Origin: Erinaceus europaeus
Lineage: Eukaryota > Chordata > Mammalia > Eulipotyphla > Erinaceidae
Length of the DNA stretch: 64,000 bases
NCBI RefSeq assembly: GCF_950295315.1
Contig: NC_080168.1
Span: 73,388,553-73,452,552, forward strand
Direction of reading: 5' to 3'
Shown: piece by piece, positions 53,640 through 63,788 of the stretch
How the letters are laid out: every line of letters begins with the position of its first letter
Position numbering within the stretch: position 1 is the first letter of the stretch
The notes under the pieces: model-generated
The model's database searches: none
Told to the model about the DNA's origin: nothing
Seen by the model: the letters and a program-made list of their open reading frames with translations, nothing else
Program-made: the position numbers and the translations under genes

Positions 53640-54800
53640 TTTTTATTAGTGCTTTAATATTAATTTACAAAATTATAAGATAACAGGTGTAATTTCACAA
53701 CATTCCCATCACCAGAGTTCTGTGTCCCCACTCCCTCTATTTGAAACTGCAGTAATTCTCACAAGGTCACACGGACTGACTATTATTTCTATAACTATCT
53801 ATATTTCTGTTTTTGTCCAGTTTTCCTTTGCCCCTACTTTCACTTCCTTTCTAAGTCATGCCATACCTGTTGTTACTCCTGAATATCCTTCCTTTTTTCC
53901 TCTTCTCTCTCTCTGAGTTCTGATGAAATTGAAGCTTTGAGCCCTCCCTCTAGTCATCTTCCCCTACCATTTTCTCCCCTCTGAGAATAAAATTCTTTTT
54001 GAGGTCCAGAAGGTGGGAGTTCTGGCTTCTATAATTGCATCTCTGCTGGACATGGGCACTGGAAGGTCAATCCATACCTCCAAGCCTATTTCTATCTTTC
54101 CCTAATGGGTTAGGGCTCTGGAGAGGTGAGGCTTTGAGACATGTTGGTGAGGTCGTCTGCTCAGGGAAGTCAGGATGGAATCATAGTAGTATCTGCAACT
54201 TGATGGCTGAAAGACATTAAGATATAAGATAGGACAGAATGTTTAATAACCAAGAACCAAAAAGTAGGAATAGAGCAGCTGAGAATAGGGATCTTAGAAT
54301 CTTAGGGTGAAAAGAAGATAGGAAGCCTATTTTTAGGTATGTTCCTAGGAGCCCATAACTTTTTAAATTTTTGCTTGAGCTTAGTAACTAACATACAGGT
54401 ATACTAAGAATATTGTCTGGGAAAATGGAGTTGAGAATAGAACTAGAAAGTTGGATTAGGGCAGAGAGTAGGTCATCCCAAACTTGAAGAAAAATATATA
54501 AATACAACTAACTTTATCACAGTAATCTGAAACTTTAGATTTTTCTCCCACCTGTTAAAACAGTTAGTGTCATTTGTTGTGGCCAAACCCATATTAGGTT
54601 TGTGGGGTCTGGCCTCAACTTGGAGAGGAAGTACACCTAGGATTTTAGTGTGGTCTAAGGTAACCTTGAGTTTTACTACATTTACTTGTTTAGTGATTCT
54701 AATAAAGACTGTCATAGGAACAATAATTGTCCTTTAATTGACAATAATTCTGATGCTATTAGGGTGCTTCCATTCTTGGGCTAACTTGAATAACATAGCT
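53640..54800 (-). repeat. Retroposon X, long copy
   Basis: Plus strand: ATTAATTTACAAAATTATAAG, CATCACCAGAGTTCTGTGTC, GTCCAGAAGGTGGGAGTTCTGG, GACATGGGCACTGGAAGGTC and CAACTTGATGGCTGAAAGAC, then AAAATATATAAATACAACTAAC. It is an older subfamily, matching the copies at 11930 and 63232 better than the one at 43092. Confidence 0.75.
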
Positions 54801-54978
54801 ATGAGTATAGGAAAGTATAGATCTTCTCAAAAAAACATAAATAACTATTTATTTTAATTTTTATTTATAAAATGGAAACACTGACAAGACCATAGGATAA
54901 GAGGGGTACAGGTCCACACAATTCCCACCACTGGAACTTCATATCCCATCCCCTCCCCTGATAGCTTTCCTATTCTTT

Positions 54979-55300
54979 CTTTTTTTTTTTTTTTTTTTTG
55001 CCTCCAGGGTTATTGCTGGGGCTGGATGCCTGCACTATGAATCCACTGCTCCTGGAGGCCATTTTTTCTCATTTTTGTTGCCTTTGTTGCTGTTATTGGA
55101 TAGGACAAAGAGAGATCAAGGGGGGGAGGAGAAGTCAGAGAGGGGGAGATAAAGAGAGACACCTGCAGACCTGCTTCACCGCTTGTGAGGCGACCCACTG
55201 CAGGTGGGGAGCCAGGGGCTTGAACCGGGATCCTTACGCCGGTCCTTGCACTTCACTTCGCGCCATGTACTTAACCCGCAGTGCTACCGCCCAGCCCCCT
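54979..55300 (-). repeat. Type A SINE nested in X, 18-bp duplication
   Basis: It has a T20 tail side, CCAGGGTTATTGCTGGGGCT, ATTGGATAGGACAAAGAGAG and CTTGAACCGGGATCCTTACG, ending CCGCCCAGCCCCCT. ATAGCTTTCCTATTCTTT is duplicated exactly at 54961-54978 and 55301-55318. Confidence 0.95.
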
Positions 55301-55801
55301 ATAGCTTTCCTATTCTTTAACCCTCTGGCAGTATGGACCCAGGGTCATTATGGGGTGCAGAAGGTGGAAGGTCTGGCTTCTGTAATTGCTTCCCTGCTGA
55401 ACATGGGTGTTGGCAGGTCAATCCATACTCCTAGGCTGTCTCTGTCTTGCCTTAGTGGGGAAGAGATCTGGGGAAGCAGGCTCCAGGACACATTGGTGGG
55501 GTCATCTGCCCAGACAAGTCTGGTTGGCATCATGTTAGCATCTGGAACCTGGTGGCTGAAAAAAGAGTTAACATATAGAGCCATACAAATTGTTGACTAA
55601 TCGTGAACCTAAAGGCTGGAATATTGCAGATGAAGATTTGGGGTCTTTTTTTGGGAAGTAGCTAGTAGATCTATTTTAGTTATATTCCAAAGGGCTCATG
55701 ACTTTACTAGTTTTTGCCTGAGCCTGACATCTGATATGCAGGTGGACCCTAAGTTATTGTCTGGGGAGATGATGTCATGTCTGGAAAAAGGGCTAGAAAG
55801 C

Positions 55802-55876
55802 CCTTTTTCAGGGTAGAGAGTAGCTCTACCCTGAAAAAGGTAGAGATCTACCCTGGATCAGGGTAGAGAGTAGCTC
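55802..55876. repeat. Inverted and direct repeat cluster
   Basis: Two perfect hairpins lie here. CCTTTTTCAGGGTAGAG (55802-55818) and its complement (55824-55840) are separated by 5 bases. TCTACCCTG (55847-55855) and its complement (55859-55867) are separated by 3. TCAGGGTAGAGAGTAGCTC is also repeated directly at 55808 and 55858. Confidence 0.95.
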
Positions 55877-56013
55877 CCAAATATGGGGAAAGTATATAAA
55901 TGTTGTTGATTGTAGGTCCCATCAATTTGATTTGGGGCTCAAATAATTATTTTTATAAAGAAATTGTGGGTGTGTTTAACTGGCTAGTGAAGTTAAAGGA
56001 TTTTCTTAAATAT

Positions 56014-56171
56014 AATTTTTATTTATTTTAATGAGAGATACAGAGGGAAAGACAGAAAGACCAGAGTACTGTTCAGCTTTGGCTTACGGTGATGCTGAGG
56101 GTTGAACCTGGGACTTCAGAGACTCAGGCACTTGAGTCTTTTGCATAACCATTATGCTGTCTCCCCAGCCC
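56014..56171 (-). repeat. Type B SINE, full length
   Basis: It has CCAGAGTACTGTTCAGCTTTGG, GAGGGTTGAACCTGGGACTTC and CTTTTGCATAACCATTATGCTG, ending CTCCCCAGCCC. Confidence 0.85.
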
Positions 56172-56244
56172 AAGTTAAGGGATGTTTTTGTTCTTTCATA
56201 CTGTCCTATATTTAAAATAATAAAAGGCAAATCCTAATAAAAAA

Positions 56245-56790
56245 ATAGGTCTTAATGCCCATGTCCAGCAGAGAAACAATTACAGAAGGCAAACCTCCCA
56301 CCTTCTGCACCCCATAAAGATCTTTAGTCCACACTCCCAGAGGGATAAAGAAGAGAGAAACTTCCAATGAAGAGGATGGGATATGGAACTCTGGTGGTGG
56401 GAGTTGTGTGGAATTGTACCTCTGTTATCTTACAGTCTTGTTCATCCTTATTAAATCACTAATAAAAAATCATAAAAATAACAATAAAACACAGAAGAAA
56501 GAACAGGGACCAGACTGTGGTACACCCAGTTAAGCACATGTTACCATGAGCCCCTGCTCTCCACCTTTGGGGAGGGAGAAGCTTTAGGAGTGGTGAAGCA
56601 AGTACTTCTGGTATCTCTCTGTTTCTTACCCTGTCCCCCCAGTCTCTCTCAATCTTGTTCTGTCCTACTAAATAAATTAATTTGAAAGGGGGAGGGGCAC
56701 CAGGAATAATGGATTCCTCATGCAGTCATAAAGCCTCAGCAATAACGGTGGTGGGAAAACACACGCACACGCAAACACCAGAAGAAAGGG
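56245..56790 (+). repeat. X 3' end, then type A SINE
   Basis: 56245-56495 is X in plus orientation (CCACCTTCTGCACCCCATAAAG, GGAACTCTGGTGGTGGGAG, AAATCACTAATAAAAAATC). 56500-56790 is a plus type A SINE (GGGACCAGACTGTGGTACACC, AATAACGGTGGTGGGAAAAC). Confidence 0.75.
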
Positions 56791-57079
56791 CATAATTATT
56801 AAAACTATTTTTAGCAATAAAAAAATGAAGTTTGAAGAGTCACACTGAATAACAGGCCTTTTAATTTGAAGCTTATGAGGTAATGGTTCCCACTGGCCTA
56901 TCTTATCAGAGCTCTTAAATGAGCTGGCAGATTAAGTTATGAAATAAATTAGAAATTATAATTTTCATATGAGGTTATTCTAATTCTACCAATCTATAGA
57001 CACTTACCCTAGCAGTCTCTGTTCTAGGATATTTTAAAGGAGAGAAAAGAGTAAGATTAAGATAAATAAAGCATTGGTG

Positions 57080-57275
57080 TGTTGCATCAAAGTAAGACTC
57101 TGGGGAGGGGAGAAGGGTTCATGTCCTGGAACATGAAGACAGAAGAGGACCTAGTGGGGGTTCAATTGTTATGTGGAAAAGTGAGAAATGTTACACATGT
57201 ACAAACTACTGTGTTTTACTGTTGACTATAAACCATGAATCCCCTCAATAAAGAAAAAATAAATTTAAAAAAAAG
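57080..57275 (+). repeat. L1 3' end, sense
   Basis: GTTGCATCAAAGTAAGACTCTGG, GGACCTAGTGGGGGTTCAAT, TGTACAAACTACTGTGTTTTAC and CCCTCAATAAAGAAAAAATAAAT run to a poly-A. It is the complement of the insertion at 43209 and shows where a standard L1 of this genome ends. Confidence 0.85.
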
Positions 57276-57293
57276 TAAAGCAGGGGTGGGTAT

Positions 57294-57400
57294 GTTGGGG
57301 GGGATGGTATCATGGTTATGCAAAGAGACTCTCAAGCCTGAGGCTCCCAAATCCCAGGTTCATTGCCCCACACTGAGCAGGGCTCTGGATGAGAGGAGAA
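57294..57400 (+). repeat. Type B SINE
   Basis: It has GATGGTATCATGGTTATGCAAAGAGACTCTC, CCCAAATCCCAGGTTCATTG and GAGCAGGGCTCTGGATG. Confidence 0.75.
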
Positions 57401-57584
57401 GAGGGGCAGGTGGGAGGGGAGGAGTAGAAGGAGGAAAAAAAGAAAAGAAGCTAAGTAAAGCTAAGATCCCCTGAATATGCCCTAGGTTGTCAGTGCTGAC
57501 TAAGCTTCTATTCACTATTTGACACCCACAGTTTGTAGCTAAATTTTGTTAATGAAGATACTGGCAATTCTTTCCACCACCACC

Positions 57585-58165
57585 CCCCTCTTATTTATCA
57601 CTGGGGCTCAGTACCAGAACTAGGAATCCACTGCTCCTGGAGTCCATTTTTCCCATTTTGTTGCCCTTGTTGTTGCCGTTATTATTATAGCTGTTGTTAT
57701 TATTAGATAGGACTGAGAGAAGTGGAGAGAGGAGGGGAAGACAGAGAGGGGGTGAGAATGACAGACACTTGCAGACCTGCTTCACTGCCTGTGAAGCGAC
57801 CCGCTGCAGATGGAGAACCATGGGCTCGAACCCAGACCCTTACACTGGTCCTTGTGCTTTGCACCACATGCGCTTTGCACCACGTGACCTGGTTCGAGAC
57901 CACGGGCTCCCCACCTGTAGGGGAGTGGCTTCACAGGCTGTGAAGCAGGTCTGCAGGTTTCTGTCTTTCCTCCTCTCTGTCTTCCCCTCCTCTCTCCATT
58001 TCTCTGTCCTATCCAATAACAACGACATCAATAACAGCGATAATAACTACAACAATGATAAAACAGTCAGGGCAACAAAGGGAGAAATGGCCTCCAGGAG
58101 CAGTGGATTCGTGGTACAGGCACTGAGTCCTAGCAATAACCCTGGAGGCAATAATAATAATAATA
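57585..58165. repeat. Head-to-head pair of type A SINEs
   Basis: A minus copy (57585-57885: CCCATTTTGTTGCCCTTGTTG, GGGCTCGAACCCAGACC) meets a plus copy (57886-58165: GTGACCTGGTTCGAGACC, CAATAACCCTGGAGGCAATAA) at duplicated CGCTTTGCACCA words. It ends in (AAT)9 at 58150-58177. Confidence 0.8.
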
Positions 58166-58177
58166 ATAATAATAATA

Positions 58178-58599
58178 GAAAATCATTGGTGTTTGCAGAT
58201 TTGTGCCCTGATATCTCCAGTATCAGCTTTAACCAGGGCACTACTTGATACTGAGTAGCTTCCACAGAGGCAAAATTATTTGCTGCATAGAAAAAGGGAC
58301 AAAATCATTCAGCTAAAATTTTAAATGATGGGTTAAATTGATTTTGAAAATGTATTTAATGTCAAAGCAAAGTCAGCCTTTTGATATTGGTTGGCTGTGG
58401 TATCTGTTTTCATATCACAAATGCCTTAAAAATTTAGCTGTTGAATTTAGTAGTCTTACAAGTCAGTATTTCCTCCAAAAAGTGGCCTAAAAAAGTTGTT
58501 AAAGTATAAAATACCTTATACATATCACTTGCTACACCTTGAAAAACTTAACATTAGAATATGCTAGGGAACTGGATCATAACTCACCTTTTTATTTAC
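58178..58599. other. Unique intron sequence
   Basis: I recognise nothing in this AT-rich stretch. Confidence 0.4.
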
Positions 58600-58747
58600 T
58601 TTATTTTATTTTGGAGAGCAACACAAGGAGAGTAAAAGAGGTCATGACACCTAAGCTTCCTTCAGTGAGGTGGGGGCAGGCTTAAACTTGGGTAGAGCAC
58701 ATGGCAAAGCACTGCACTATCCAAGTGAGCTATTTCACCAGCCCTTG

Positions 58748-58778
<31 letters not shown>

Positions 58779-58897
58779 GCCACCAGATCACAGCTCAATT
58801 CTAGTTTATAATGATGCTAGGAATTTAATGTGGGGTCTTTGGTACCTCAGACATGAAAATCTTCTTGTGTAACTATTATGCTGTCTCCCTACCCCAG
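58600..58897 (-). repeat. Type D then type B SINE
   Basis: Type D minus lies at 58600-58745 (CACCTAAGCTTCCTTCAGTG, GTGAGCTATTTCACCAGCCC). (TTA)9 lies at 58749-58776. Type B minus lies at 58777-58897 (GGTACCTCAGACATGAAAATC, ACTATTATGCTGTCTCCC). Confidence 0.75.
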
Positions 58898-59110
58898 CAA
58901 TTGTTTTAAACTTATGACATTTATATAACCTTTGGGTTTTACTAAAGTCACCCCAAAATTACATGTATTATTTTTATCAAGATATTCAAGTTATATATGA
59001 GCTACTACTATGTAACACATTTTATAGGATACTGAGTTATTTAGAAATTTCACAATTCACTGGTCCAGAAAGTACTTTATGAAGGGGTAAGTCTTAAAAA
59101 TATGTCTACT

Positions 59111-59397
59111 GGGGGTCAGGCGGTAGCACAGCGGGTTAAGCGCACATGGCACAAAGCGCAAGGACTGGCATAAGTATCCCGGTTCGAGCCCCGGCTCCCC
59201 ACCTGCAGAGGCATCGCTTCACAGGCGGTGAAACAGGTCTGCAGGTGTCTATCTTTCTCCCCTCCTCTCTGTCTTCCCCTCCTATTTGCATTTCTCTCTG
59301 TCCTATCTAACGACGACGACATCAATAACCACAATAATAACTACAACAACAATAAAAAAGGGGGGCAACAAAAGGGAAAATAAATTTTAAAAAAGTA
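59111..59397 (+). repeat. Type A SINE with target duplication
   Basis: The head is GGGGGTCAGGCGGTAGCACAG, with a TATCCCGGTTCGAGCCCC B box and a CTAACGACGACGACATCAAT tail. TATGTCTACT is duplicated at 59101-59110 and 59398-59407. The copy is young and ends 84 bp before the next exon. Confidence 0.92.
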
Positions 59398-59481
59398 TAT
59401 GTCTACTACAGAGTTCACAGTTTGTGGTGTACCACTTCCTTAACTTGATTGGTTGACATATAACATAGGTTTCCCTTTCAG

Positions 59482-59595
59482 ATATTTGCTGCTCCGTCAT
59501 TTGATGACAAGATCCTGGAAGTCGTTGCAATATTTGATAGTGTGCAGATGGCAGTGTCAAGGGTCATTAAGCTACAGCATCATCGTATAGCCCAG
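59482..59595 (+). CDS. DGKH: DGKH exon: accessory domain
   Basis: This exon has 114 bases, 38 codons, phase 0 on both sides. It encodes [20 protein letters not shown] and [18 protein letters not shown]. The DDK.LEVV..F strand and the KL..HR.AQ segment are standard in the second half of DAGKa. The acceptor is TTTCCCTTTCAG. The donor CAG|GTTGGT is the weakest GT site in the gene here (T at +3, G at +4 and +5), so skipping or alternative donor use is conceivable. Confidence 0.94.
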
Positions 59596-59839
59596 GTTGG
59601 TTTCTCTAAACAAACCTTCACTGTGTGGGACACAAGAGTTGAGAAAGCGGTCACAGATGACTGCGTTCAGAGACTGAGATACTGGCTTGCTGTTCATGCT
59701 AGCTGTCATCTCTAGTATCAAAAATGGGAAGAAAAAAAAGCCCCATTCTATGCCACAAAGCAAACTAAAAGTCAGGCTTGAATGCAGGTTGAGTTTCAGT
59801 TTCTCATGATGATTTGTCCTCTCATTTATTTCTTTTCAG
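59596..59839 (+). other. DGKH: 244-bp intron, repeat-free
   Basis: This short intron shows no SINE or L1 insertion, unlike nearly every other intron here. It runs from GTTGGT to TTTCTTTTCAG. It contains a 62-codon open frame on the minus strand with no coding signal. Confidence 0.7.
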
Positions 59840-59974
59840 TGCCGTACAGTGAAGATCACTATATTTGGAGATGAGGGAGTTCCAGTGCAGGTGGATGGTG
59901 AAGCTTGGGTGCAGCCTCCTGGCATTATAAAAATTGTACACAAAAACAGAGCTCAGATGCTAACACGGGACAGG
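59840..59974 (+). CDS. DGKH: DGKH exon: end of accessory domain
   Basis: This exon has 135 bases, 45 codons, phase 0 on both sides. It encodes [40 protein letters not shown] and LTRDR. The Q.DGE.W.Q.P..I.I.HKN.A..L motif closes the DAGKa fold and is shared by all mammalian DGKs. The sequence appears identical to the remembered eta exon. The acceptor is TTTCTTTTCAG and the donor is AGG|GTATGT. The exons at 53385, 59482 and 59840 all keep phase 0, so each could be skipped without a frameshift. Confidence 0.95.
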
Positions 59975-60019
59975 GTATGTAGCGACATCGTGCTTCTCCA
60001 TTGTCCTCAAGCCTCTTTT

Positions 60020-60330
60020 TATCATTTTATTTGTGGTGGTGGTAGGGAGGTGTTAGTGGTATAGTCCAGATGTTGACATGTGGGTACAATTTCTCATCTC
60101 CCATGATAGATGTCTGCAGAATACTCTCACCCCCAACGTAAATCTTCCCTCCATTGTGCATTAGAACCCCAAAGCACATGTGTGTGTGCCCCCAAACACC
60201 CCTGTGTGCCCTCCATCCCCACAGTCCTTTGCTTTGGTGCAATAGTATGCTACACCCAGTCCAAGTGTTAATTGGCATTTTCCCCTTATGTCTTTGAGTT
60301 CCACCTGTGAATGATTGAGCCTTTAAAAAA
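60020..60330 (-). repeat. L1 3' UTR fragment
   Basis: It has GTGGTATAGTCCAGATGTTG, TTGTGCATTAGAACCCCAAAGC and CCTTTGCTTTGGTGCAATAG. It is an old antisense L1 end that starts 45 bp into the intron. Confidence 0.65.
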
Positions 60331-60489
60331 AAAGAAATATAGTTATGAAAGTAAAATCATAGAAATTTTTAATTATCTTTTAAAATGTAATGTTCTAGTT
60401 GCTGTACTTGAAATACAAAAAAATATTCTCAGTGGCATATCCTCATCAATTACATCATTTTTATTTGTTGCTATACACTTAGACTATTT

Positions 60490-60632
60490 TAAAGATATTT
60501 TTATTTATTTATTATTGGGTAGACAGAAATTAAGAGGGGAGGGGGAGATACAGAGGCAAAGAGACAGACACCTGCAGCCCTTTTCACCACTCATGAAGCT
60601 TTCCCCCTGCAGGTGGGGACCAGGGGCTTGAT
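60490..60632 (-). repeat. Type A SINE fragment
   Basis: It has TTATTATTGGGTAGACAGAAA, a purine body and CAGGTGGGGACCAGGGGCTTGA. The tRNA-like head is missing. Confidence 0.75.
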
Positions 60633-60784
60633 AGACTATTTTTTGTACTTAGGATTTACTTAGTGGGATGTTACATAAGAAAAAAAAAAGGAGCATTAGT
60701 ACTTTCAAACTCATTCCTGTCATATGAAAATGCATTTATTTGGACCTCTGAGTTCTAAACAATTTATTGTGATACTTTAAATAG

Positions 60785-60948
60785 GCTTTTGAAAGCACAC
60801 TGAAATCCTGGGAAGATAAACAGAAGTGTGATTCTGGTAAACCTGTCATCCGAACCCACTTGTACATACAGCATGCTGTTGACTTGGCAACAGAAGAGGT
60901 GTCCCAGATGCAGCTGTGCTCGCAGGCCGCCGAGGAGCTCATCACCAG
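60785..60948 (+). CDS. DGKH: DGKH exon: post-catalytic region
   Basis: This exon has 164 bases, phase 0 in, with two bases of an Arg codon out. It encodes [40 protein letters not shown] and [15 protein letters not shown]. The segment is helical and charged, and connects the accessory domain to the C-terminal part, where one splice form carries a SAM domain for oligomerisation. The Gln in LYIQHA differs from the human residue as I recall it. The acceptor is TTTAAATAG, with a poor pyrimidine tract, and the donor is CCAG|GTAAGG. It is the last exon in the window. Confidence 0.93.
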
Positions 60949-61039
60949 GTAAGGAAGACCTGCTGACTCCCTAGAATATGGTGGTGTTGGTCTTGGCCAA
61001 TTACTGGCTTTTGGTTTGTTTGTTGTTAAAAAATCCATC

Positions 61040-61325
61040 ATTCCAGGGCCAGGCGGTGGAACACTCAGTTGAGCACACACATTACTATGCACAAGGACCT
61101 GAGTTCAAAAGCCCCTGGTCCACACCTGCAAGGTGGAAGCTTCATGAGCAACAAAGTAGGGCTGCAGGTGCCACTTCTTTCTGTCTCCCCATTCCATCTC
61201 ATTTTCTGTCTGTCCTATCAAAATTAAAAAAAAAAAGTTAAAAGGTGGGGGGAGGGAGTAACTACCAGGAGTGGTGGATTCATCCTGCAGGCACCAAGCT
61301 CCAGTGATAACCCTGGTGGCACAAA
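61040..61325 (+). repeat. Type A SINE
   Basis: It has GGGCCAGGCGGTGGAACACTC, CCACACCTGCAAGGTGGAAGC and ACTACCAGGAGTGGTGGATTC, with the 3' end AGTGATAACCCTGGTGGCAC. Confidence 0.8.
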
Positions 61326-61544
61326 ACAAAGAAGACATTCATCATTTCTTTTGTGTGGAGGCTATCTATAAGATGTTTTAAGTCTCCTTCTGTTGTACCA
61401 TTGCTTATGACTGAATAGTTTGTTCCTCTCCATCAGAATTTCTCTCACACACATAACCACAGACCTGCATTGTCTAGTACACATCTGTGGCAGGGTGACC
61501 AGTATAGGATTAGTCCTGATAGGAAATAATGGGTTTCTTATGCA

Positions 61545-61712
61545 TCCAAAAGAATTTTGGTCCATACTCCCAAAGGGATAAATAATAGGGAAGTTTCCAC
61601 TGGAGAGGATGGGACACAGATTCAGGTGGTGGGAACAGTATGGAATTACACTCCTACTACAGTTATATCCCTTACAATCTTGTAAGTCAATATTAACTCA
61701 CTAATTAAGCAA
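61545..61712 (+). repeat. Retroposon X 3' end
   Basis: It has TTGGTCCATACTCCCAAAGGG, CAGGTGGTGGGAACAGTATGG and ATATTAACTCACTAATTAAG. It is an old plus copy followed by purine-rich (AGG)n. Confidence 0.7.
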
Positions 61713-61983
61713 AGGAAGAGGAAGAGGAGGAGGAGGAAATGGTGGATTAAGGCAAGAGAGATGGGAAAGGAGGGAAGAGATTTAACCTAGGCTGAGTCTA
61801 AGTTTGGCATGTGGACATGAATTAGGAGACAGGATGGTGCTATGGTTTCTACTGGGTGGTGTGGTAGGTTGTCCTGGCTTTGTTGGAGCCGTAAGTTTTA
61901 GGAAGAGGAGTATATTTTGAGAAGGGAAATAAATGATGGTTCGGTATTAGACTTAGAAAATTTCAATTGTGTTAGAAATGTTT

Positions 61984-62204
61984 TACAGTGGGGGCTGGGT
62001 GGTGGCACACTTGGTTAAGTGTACATGTTACAGTGTGCAAGGACCCATGTTCAAGCACCTGGTCCCTACCTGCATGGGGCAGGGAGAAGAAGCTTCACCA
62101 ACAGTGAGGCAGTACTGCAGATTTCTCTCTGTCTCTCTAGCTCTGTCTCCTATATTCTTCCTTCCTTCTCAGTTTTTCTATCCTATCAAATAAAGTTTAA
62201 AAAT
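61984..62204 (+). repeat. Type A SINE
   Basis: It has GTGGGGGCTGGGTGGTGGCAC, CCCTACCTGCATGGGGCAGG and CTATCCTATCAAATAAAG. The next SINE inserted into its tail. Confidence 0.8.
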
Positions 62205-62218
62205 ATTTATAAATAAGA

Positions 62219-62552
62219 GGGTTGGGCGGTAGCACAGCAGGTTAAACGCACATGGCTCGAAGCGCAAGGACCGGCGTAGGGATCCCGGTTTGAGCGCCCA
62301 GCTCCCCACCTGCAGGTGGGTGCTTCACAGACAGTGAAGCAGGTCTGCAGGTGTCTGTCTTTCTGTCCCCCTTTCTGTCTTCCCCATCTCTCTCAATTTC
62401 TCTCTGTTCTATCCAACAACGACATCAATAACAACCACCACAGCAATAAAACGAGCAACTAAGGCGAAAAAAAGTGGCCTCCAGGAGCAGTGGATTTGTA
62501 GTGCAGGCTCTGAGCCCTAGCAGTAACCCTGGAGACAGGAAAAAAAAAAAAG
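62219..62552 (+). repeat. Type A SINE nested in a SINE tail
   Basis: The head is GGGTTGGGCGGTAGCACAGC, followed by GGATCCCGGTTTGAGCGCC and AGTAACCCTGGAGACAGG. ATTTATAAATAAGA (62205-62218) and ATTTACAAATAAAA (62553-62566) are the flanking duplication with two mismatches. Confidence 0.88.
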
Positions 62553-62664
62553 ATTTACAAATAAAAAGTGATTTGCAGTAGATTCAGTTGATAGCTACAA
62601 TGCTGATCTGAAATTGATTTATCTCTTTTCCTTTCTTTGAAAATTAGAACACTTTCCTATCTTT

Positions 62665-62945
62665 TTTTTTTCCCCTTGCAGGGTTATCACTAGAACTTGG
62701 TGCCTGCACTACAAATCCATTGCTCCTGTGACCTTTTTTAAATTTTATTTCTATTTTTTTGATAGAAGAGAGAGAAATTGAGAGGGGAGGGAGAGATAGA
62801 GATGGCGAGAAATAGAGAGATTCCTACAGACCTGCTTCACTGCTTGTTAAGCAACCCCCTTGCAAATGGGGAGCCAGGGGCTCAAACCAGGATCCTTGCG
62901 CTTCATACTATGTGTGCTTAACCCAGTGCACCACTGCACGATCCC
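62665..62945 (-). repeat. Type A SINE, full length
   Basis: It has GGGTTATCACTAGAACTTGGTGC, GAGAGAAATTGAGAGGGGAG, GGGAGCCAGGGGCTCAAACC and CCACTGCACGATCCC. Confidence 0.85.
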
Positions 62946-63086
62946 TCATTTTCCAATCTTTATCTGACAAATTACCCATCCTTCATGATTTCACAAGGTT
63001 ATTAAGAATGTTGTTATGATAATACTTGCAAGTCTCTTTGTACCTTGTCAGTGTCAATAGCATGATTCTAAAGAATTAAACTCTAT

Positions 63087-63206
63087 GGGGTCAGGAAGAT
63101 AACTTAGTGGAAATACACAGGACTCCCATGTGAGAGGTACAAGGTTCAAGTCTGTCTCAGTACTACCAGTTGCCAGAGCTGAATGGTACTCTGGTAATAA
63201 AAAAAA
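63087..63206 (+). repeat. Type B-like SINE
   Basis: It has GGGTCAGGAAGATAACTTAGTGG, AGGTACAAGGTTCAAGTCTG and AGAGCTGAATGGTACTCTGGTAAT, then A17. Confidence 0.6.
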
Positions 63207-63231
63207 AAAAAAAACCCTCCCTAATAATATT

Positions 63232-63788
63232 TTATTAGTTATTTAATAATGATTTACAAAATTGTAAGATAACATGGGTATAATTCCACACAGTTCCCAC
63301 CACCAGAGTTTGTGTCCCATCTCTTCCATTGGAAGATTCCCTATTCTTTATCCCTTTGGGAGTATGGACCAAAATTATTTTTGGGTGCAGAAGGTGGAAG
63401 TTCTGACTTCTGTAATTGCATCTCCACTGGACATGAGTGTTGGCAGGTCAATCCATACCCCCGACCCTTTTCTATCTTTCCCTAACAGGGTAAGGTTAGG
63501 GAAAGGTGAGACTTAGGGACACATTGGTGAGGTCATCTACTCAGGGAGGGAATCTTAATAGCATCTGCAACTTGGTGGCTGAAAGACAGTAAGATATAAA
63601 GCAGGAACCATTAAACTGTTTAATAGGAACCAAAAGGTAGGAATAGAGTAGATGAGATTAGTGGTCTTCAGGTGGGAAGAAACTAGGAAGTCTATTTTAG
63701 GTATGTTCCTAGGGTCCCATAACTTCAGTAATTTTTGCCTGAGCCTGATAGCTACGACGTAGGTGGACTATAAATATTGTCTGGAAAC
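63232..63788 (-). repeat. Retroposon X, older copy
   Basis: It has AATGATTTACAAAATTGTAAG, CCCTTTGGGAGTATGGACC, GACATGAGTGTTGGCAGGTC and CAACTTGGTGGCTGAAAGAC. It is truncated where a sense L1 begins. Confidence 0.8.

Larger units (their letters stand above)
54870..55930 (-). repeat. Retroposon X split by a SINE
   Basis: 54870-54978 has ACAAGACCATAGGATAAGAG. 55301-55930 has CAGTATGGACCCAGGGTCAT, ACATGGGTGTTGGCAGGTCA, CTGGTGGCTGAAAAAAGAG and the far end GGGGAAAGTATATAAATG. A hairpin cluster sits at 55802-55876. Confidence 0.85.

Noticed and set aside
54998..55600. 200-codon open frame, the longest in the window
   Set aside because: It runs antisense through a type A SINE and then into X. The join is an insertion boundary.
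425..60948. Assignment to DGKD instead of DGKH
   Set aside because: The linker and post-catalytic exons agree better with eta as I remember it. Not certain without an alignment: the SAM-proximal exons or synteny would settle it.
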